Assembly (NCBI RefSeq): GCF_900105765.1
Contig: NZ_FNTX01000001.1
Location: 124,001 to 188,000 of the forward strand
Reading direction: 5' to 3'
Source: Ruania alba
Lineage (GTDB): Bacteria > Actinomycetota > Actinomycetes > Actinomycetales > Beutenbergiaceae
DNA length: 64,000 nt
Of this stretch, positions 60,923-64,000 are shown piece after piece. Numbering within the stretch: the stretch's first letter is position 1; the number at the start of each line of letters is the position of its first letter. The notes under the pieces are model-generated. The model did no database searches. It was not told the origin of the DNA and saw only the letters and a list, made by a program, of their open reading frames with translations. Both the position numbers and the translations under genes were made by a program.

Positions 60923-62404
60923 ATGACGACGTCGACATCGCAATCCGCCGGACGCTCGCTCGCCGGACAACTCGTCGCAGGGGTGGACTCCTCCACCCAG
61001 TCCTGCAAGGTGGTCATCCGGGACGCGGAGACCGGAGCGCTGAAGCGCTTCGGCTCCGCGCCGCACCCGGACGGTACCGAGGTGGACCCCGAGGCGTGGT
61101 GGGATGCCCTCCAGGTGGCGGTCTCCGCCGCCGGCGGTCTCGACGACGTCGCTTCCGTGGCCGTGGGCGGTCAGCAGCACGGCATGGTCGCCCTGGACGC
61201 CGACGGGAACGTGGTCCGCCCGGCACTGCTGTGGAACGACACCCGCAGCGCCGGGGCCGCCCTCGACCTGATCGACGAGCTCGGCGAGGGCGATGCCGAG
61301 GCGGGAGCGCGGGCGTGGGCCGAGCAGGTGGGCGTGGTGCCGGTGGCCTCGTTCACCATCACCAAGTTGCGCTGGCTCGCTCAGCACGAACCCGAGAACG
61401 CCGCGAAGGTCGCCGCCGTGGCGTTGCCGCACGACTGGCTCACTTGGCGCCTCGCCGGCGACGGGCCGGGGAGTCGTGCGGGCGGGAACAGCCTCGAGCG
61501 CCTCACCACCGACCGCTCCGACGCCTCCGGCACTGGCTACTTCGATGCGGCCAGCGGTGAGTACCGGTTCGACCTGCTCGAGCGTGCCTTCGGCCGCCGG
61601 ATCGGTGTTCCGCAGGTGGTGGCCCCTGGTGCCGTCGCCCGCGAGTCCGGCTCTCTGGTGCTCGGTGCCGGCACCGGTGACAACGCCGGTGCCGCGCTCG
61701 GCCTCGGCATGGCCGGAGGCGATGTCGCCGTCTCGATCGGCACGTCCGGGGTGGTGAGCGCGGTGTGCGAGACCCCGGTCGCCGATCCCACCGGTCTGGT
61801 CGCGGGGTTCGCGGACGCCACCGGTCGCTTCCTGCCGCTGGCGTGCACCCTGAACGGCAGCCGTGTCTTCGACGCGATGGGGCGTCTGCTCGGGGTGGAC
61901 CACAAGCAGTTCGCCGAACTCGCGCTCTCCGCACCGCCTGGTGCGGAGGGTCTCACTCTGGTGCCTTACCTCGAGGGCGAGCGCACCCCGAACAAGCCGG
62001 ACGCCACGGGCGCTCTGCACGGGGTGCGTCTCGGGAACACCACGCCGGCGCACCTGGCGAGGGCCGCCGTCGAGGGGGTGCTGCTCGGCCTCGCGGACGG
62101 CCTGAACGCGCTCCGGGCCCAGGGCGTGCCCGTGCATCGGGTGCTGCTCGTTGGTGGTGCCGCGCAGTCGGCGGCGGTGCGGCAGATCGCCCCGGACATC
62201 CTCGGCGTGCCTGTCACCGTCCCGCAGCCGGGCGAGTACGTGGCTGACGGCGCGGCGCGCCAGGCCGCGTGGGCGCTCTCCGGTGCGGACGAGGCGCCGG
62301 AGTGGGGACTGGCCGGCGCCAAGGAGTTCGGTGTCTCGGACGAGGTCGATGCGTCCCTCGCCGATCGATACGCGCAGGCGCGGGAGATGACCTTCGGAGC
62401 CTGA
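60923..62404 (+). CDS. xylB: Xylulokinase
   Basis: FGGY-family kinase that phosphorylates D-xylulose to xylulose-5-phosphate for the pentose phosphate pathway. 493 residues: phosphate strand [83 protein letters not shown], and [20 protein letters not shown]. Nine bases behind xylA. No xylose transporter gene is in the window. Confidence 0.96.
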   Translation: MTTSTSQSAGRSLAGQLVAGVDSSTQSCKVVIRDAETGALKRFGSAPHPDGTEVDPEAWWDALQVAVSAAGGLDDVASVAVGGQQHGMVALDADGNVVRPALLWNDTRSAGAALDLIDELGEGDAEAGARAWAEQVGVVPVASFTITKLRWLAQHEPENAAKVAAVALPHDWLTWRLAGDGPGSRAGGNSLERLTTDRSDASGTGYFDAASGEYRFDLLERAFGRRIGVPQVVAPGAVARESGSLVLGAGTGDNAGAALGLGMAGGDVAVSIGTSGVVSAVCETPVADPTGLVAGFADATGRFLPLACTLNGSRVFDAMGRLLGVDHKQFAELALSAPPGAEGLTLVPYLEGERTPNKPDATGALHGVRLGNTTPAHLARAAVEGVLLGLADGLNALRAQGVPVHRVLLVGGAAQSAAVRQIAPDILGVPVTVPQPGEYVADGAARQAAWALSGADEAPEWGLAGAKEFGVSDEVDASLADRYAQAREMTFGA

Positions 62405-62422
62405 CCTGCCTGTCACGGTCGC

Positions 62423-63361
62423 TCAGTGCAGCAGCGCCACCACACCCACCAGCAGTGGGATCGACAACGCCGTGGTGATCACCTGTGCATCGCGGGCGAT
62501 CCGCAGGCCCCAGTTGAACTGCAACGCGTAGACCAGCACGTTCTGCGCCGTCGGGAGTGCGGCCATGAGCACGACGCCCAGCATGTGTTCCTCGTCGACC
62601 CCCAGGCCGTGCGCTACGGCGAAGGTCAGGGCGGGATGCACCACCGCGCGCAAGGTGGCCACGATCGTCACATCGACCCAGTGGCCGCGCGGGCGCAGAT
62701 CTGCAGGTCCGGTCGAGGGAGCCTCGGTGCGCCGCGTCGGGGCGAAGGACATCCCGAGCGTGAGCAGCGCCAGCGGAGCGGCGGTGGTGCCCACTAGGCG
62801 CAGCGGCTGCAGGACCGCGTCGGGCGGGGTCCACGGCACCACGGCCAGTGCCAGGCCGATGAGCGCCCCGATGGTCAGCGGGCTGCGCAACGGGCGCAGG
62901 AGCAGCTCGCGCCGGCTCGCCCCGGCCGTGTCCAGCACGGCGTAGGCGACTGGGGCGAGCACGAGCAGTTGCATGAGCATCGTGGGCACGACCGCGAGGG
63001 CGTCGGCGAGCACATAGATCGCCACCGGGATTCCGATGTTGCCGGCGTTGACGTAGCTGGCGGCGAGGCTGGCCACCGTGGCCTGCCCGCGCCCGCGCCG
63101 GAGCAGCACGCCGAAGATCACGACGGCGGCAGCCGCCACTGTCAGGGTGCTCAGCCACGTGGTGGCAGCCGTACGGGTGAGGAGCAGCGCCAGATCTGCT
63201 TCGCCGATCGTGGTGATCAGCAGCGAGGGGGTGGCCAGGGCGAAGACCAGGCGCGCCAGCACCTGCTGAGCTCCCTCGCCGAGCACCCGGAAGGTGGCCA
63301 GCACCCAGCCGGCGAAAGCGATCACCGCCATCGTGGCGAGTGCGGAGAGGACGGCGCTCAC
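62423..63361 (-). CDS. AEC-family transporter
   Basis: 312 residues with about ten predicted helices of the auxin-efflux-carrier-like family (MSAVLSALATMAVIAFAGW, LVFALATPSLLITTIGEADL, SYVNAGNIGIPVAIYVL with the family's N-x-G-x-P, MAALPTAQNVLVYALQFNWG). Bacterial members carry organic acids or small metabolites such as malate. GTG 63361 overlaps the LacI stop by four bases, so the regulator and transporter are coupled. Confidence 0.87.
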   Translation of the reverse strand: MSAVLSALATMAVIAFAGWVLATFRVLGEGAQQVLARLVFALATPSLLITTIGEADLALLLTRTAATTWLSTLTVAAAAVVIFGVLLRRGRGQATVASLAASYVNAGNIGIPVAIYVLADALAVVPTMLMQLLVLAPVAYAVLDTAGASRRELLLRPLRSPLTIGALIGLALAVVPWTPPDAVLQPLRLVGTTAAPLALLTLGMSFAPTRRTEAPSTGPADLRPRGHWVDVTIVATLRAVVHPALTFAVAHGLGVDEEHMLGVVLMAALPTAQNVLVYALQFNWGLRIARDAQVITTALSIPLLVGVVALLH

Positions 63362-64000
63362 GAGGTGCTGCCGGCCGGCCCGGTGCTGGCCCGCTGGACC
63401 AGGCGGGGCCGGAAGTATGTCGGGCCAGGCGCCGTCTGTCCGGGGAACTGGAGCAACGCCTGCAGCTGGTCCCAGGCCTGCCTGCCCAGATCCGCCTGCG
63501 GCACCGACATCGTCGTCAGCGACGGACGTGCGTAGCGGGCGAAGTCGATGTCGTCGAAACCTGCCACCGACAGATCACCCGGAACGTTCACCCCGGCCTC
63601 GTCGAGCTTGCCGAGCAGACCGAAGGCGACCAGGTCGTTGAAGGCGATCACCCCCGTGGCACCCGAGTCGAGCACCACGTCCACAGCGCGGTATCCGTCC
63701 TCGATCATCGAGCCGCACGGCACGTCCTCGATCTTCACCTCCGGGTGGTCGGCCTGCCACTGGCGCAACCCGGCCAGCCGCGCCGCGTTCGAGGCACTCT
63801 CGGCCGGCCCGGTGAGGTAGAGCAGCGTGCGATGCCCGAGGTCGAGCAGGTGTTGGGCGACGGCCCGGATGCCGTGCACGTAGTCGACCGTGAGTGTGGG
63901 GACGTCGGAGCCGGTCAGCTCCCGGTTGACCAGCACGACCGGTCGGGTGGCGTCGAGGACCTGCACCAGTTCTGGTTCGGGCATCCGCGGTGAGCACAGG
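63358..64000 (-). CDS. LacI-family transcriptional regulator (C), partial at right edge
   Basis: The open frame continues to base 64000; the visible 213 codons are the C-terminal sugar-sensing domain only (LCSPRMPEPELVQV at the edge, VTLTVDYVHGIRAVAQHLLDLGHRT-like GIRAVAQHLLDLGHR, GVIAFNDLVAFGLL, LSVAGFDDIDFARYARPSLT). The DNA-binding domain lies outside the window. Upstream partner of the AEC transporter gene. Confidence 0.9.
   Translation of the reverse strand, partial: LCSPRMPEPELVQVLDATRPVVLVNRELTGSDVPTLTVDYVHGIRAVAQHLLDLGHRTLLYLTGPAESASNAARLAGLRQWQADHPEVKIEDVPCGSMIEDGYRAVDVVLDSGATGVIAFNDLVAFGLLGKLDEAGVNVPGDLSVAGFDDIDFARYARPSLTTMSVPQADLGRQAWDQLQALLQFPGQTAPGPTYFRPRLVQRASTGPAGSTS

Noticed and set aside
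60113-62416. 767-codon antisense frame over xylA and xylB
   Set aside because: Shadow of two clear enzyme genes; no family features.

Overview
The window is high-GC DNA with dense, tightly packed genes, GTG/TTG starts, AGGAG-type ribosome binding sites and many LacI/ROK-type regulators. It looks like the chromosome of a saprophytic actinobacterium (Micrococcales, for example a Ruania/Beutenbergia-like genus; the genus is inferred, not proven). I saw no rRNA, tRNA, CRISPR array, insertion sequence or prophage.

Layout. 1-3864: a Pls/PosA-type membrane NRPS-like protein, cut by the left edge. 4067-8893: an L-rhamnose operon (rhaI, aldolase/dehydrogenase fusion, rhaB) behind a recognisable promoter and LacI-type operator. 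8931-9760: a MntA-HepT toxin-antitoxin pair. 9820-12288: a membrane molybdopterin oxidoreductase and a fasciclin lipoprotein. 12476-14236: a Gfo/Idh oxidoreductase with L-rhamnose mutarotase. 14300-16540: a lipoprotein hydrolase, a small membrane protein and an Rpn-family nuclease. 16587-19702: an SDR and a large FAD-dependent oxidoreductase. 19921-28850: a family-5 ABC importer, a DeoR-HTH/sugar-binding-domain regulator and a divergent 2-hydroxyacid dehydrogenase, tied together by a shared 16-bp element. 28859-36560: six paralogous single-pass proteins with PQQ-like beta-propeller ectodomains. 36649-38819: a sugar isomerase-like protein and a second Gfo/Idh enzyme. 38834-39955: a frameshifted AbiEi/DUF559-type gene bracketed by related inverted repeats. 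40046-41191: a LEA/CsbD-like protein and a secreted trypsin-like protease. 41246-55213: a glycan-use locus (two LacI regulators, a heparinase II/III-like protein, a second complete family-5 ABC importer and a pyruvyl-transferase-family protein). 55240-58433: a cysteine-synthase-like protein, an MFS exporter and its ArsR-type regulator. 59652-62404: a xylose operon with ROK regulator. 62423-64000: an AEC permease and a LacI regulator cut by the right edge.

Taken together the region is a carbohydrate-scavenging island. Rhamnose and xylose are common side sugars of plant and algal polysaccharides. Two importers of the kind used for oligosaccharides, a polysaccharide-lyase-like enzyme and several sugar oxidoreductases fit growth on complex acidic glycans (inference). 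Several regulons can be read from DNA alone: two near-identical promoters with an 18-bp operator core (46208-46255 and 47464-47512), a 16-bp element at the DeoR-type locus (26586 and 27760), AGCGCT-centred LacI boxes (16587, 38775, 42289), a ROK box at xylA and a 14-bp direct-repeat array at the ArsR gene.

The least explained parts are the six-gene PQQ-like array with invariant extracytoplasmic cysteine motifs, the inverted-repeat-bracketed decayed nuclease gene, and the disrupted 5' end of the heparinase-like gene.
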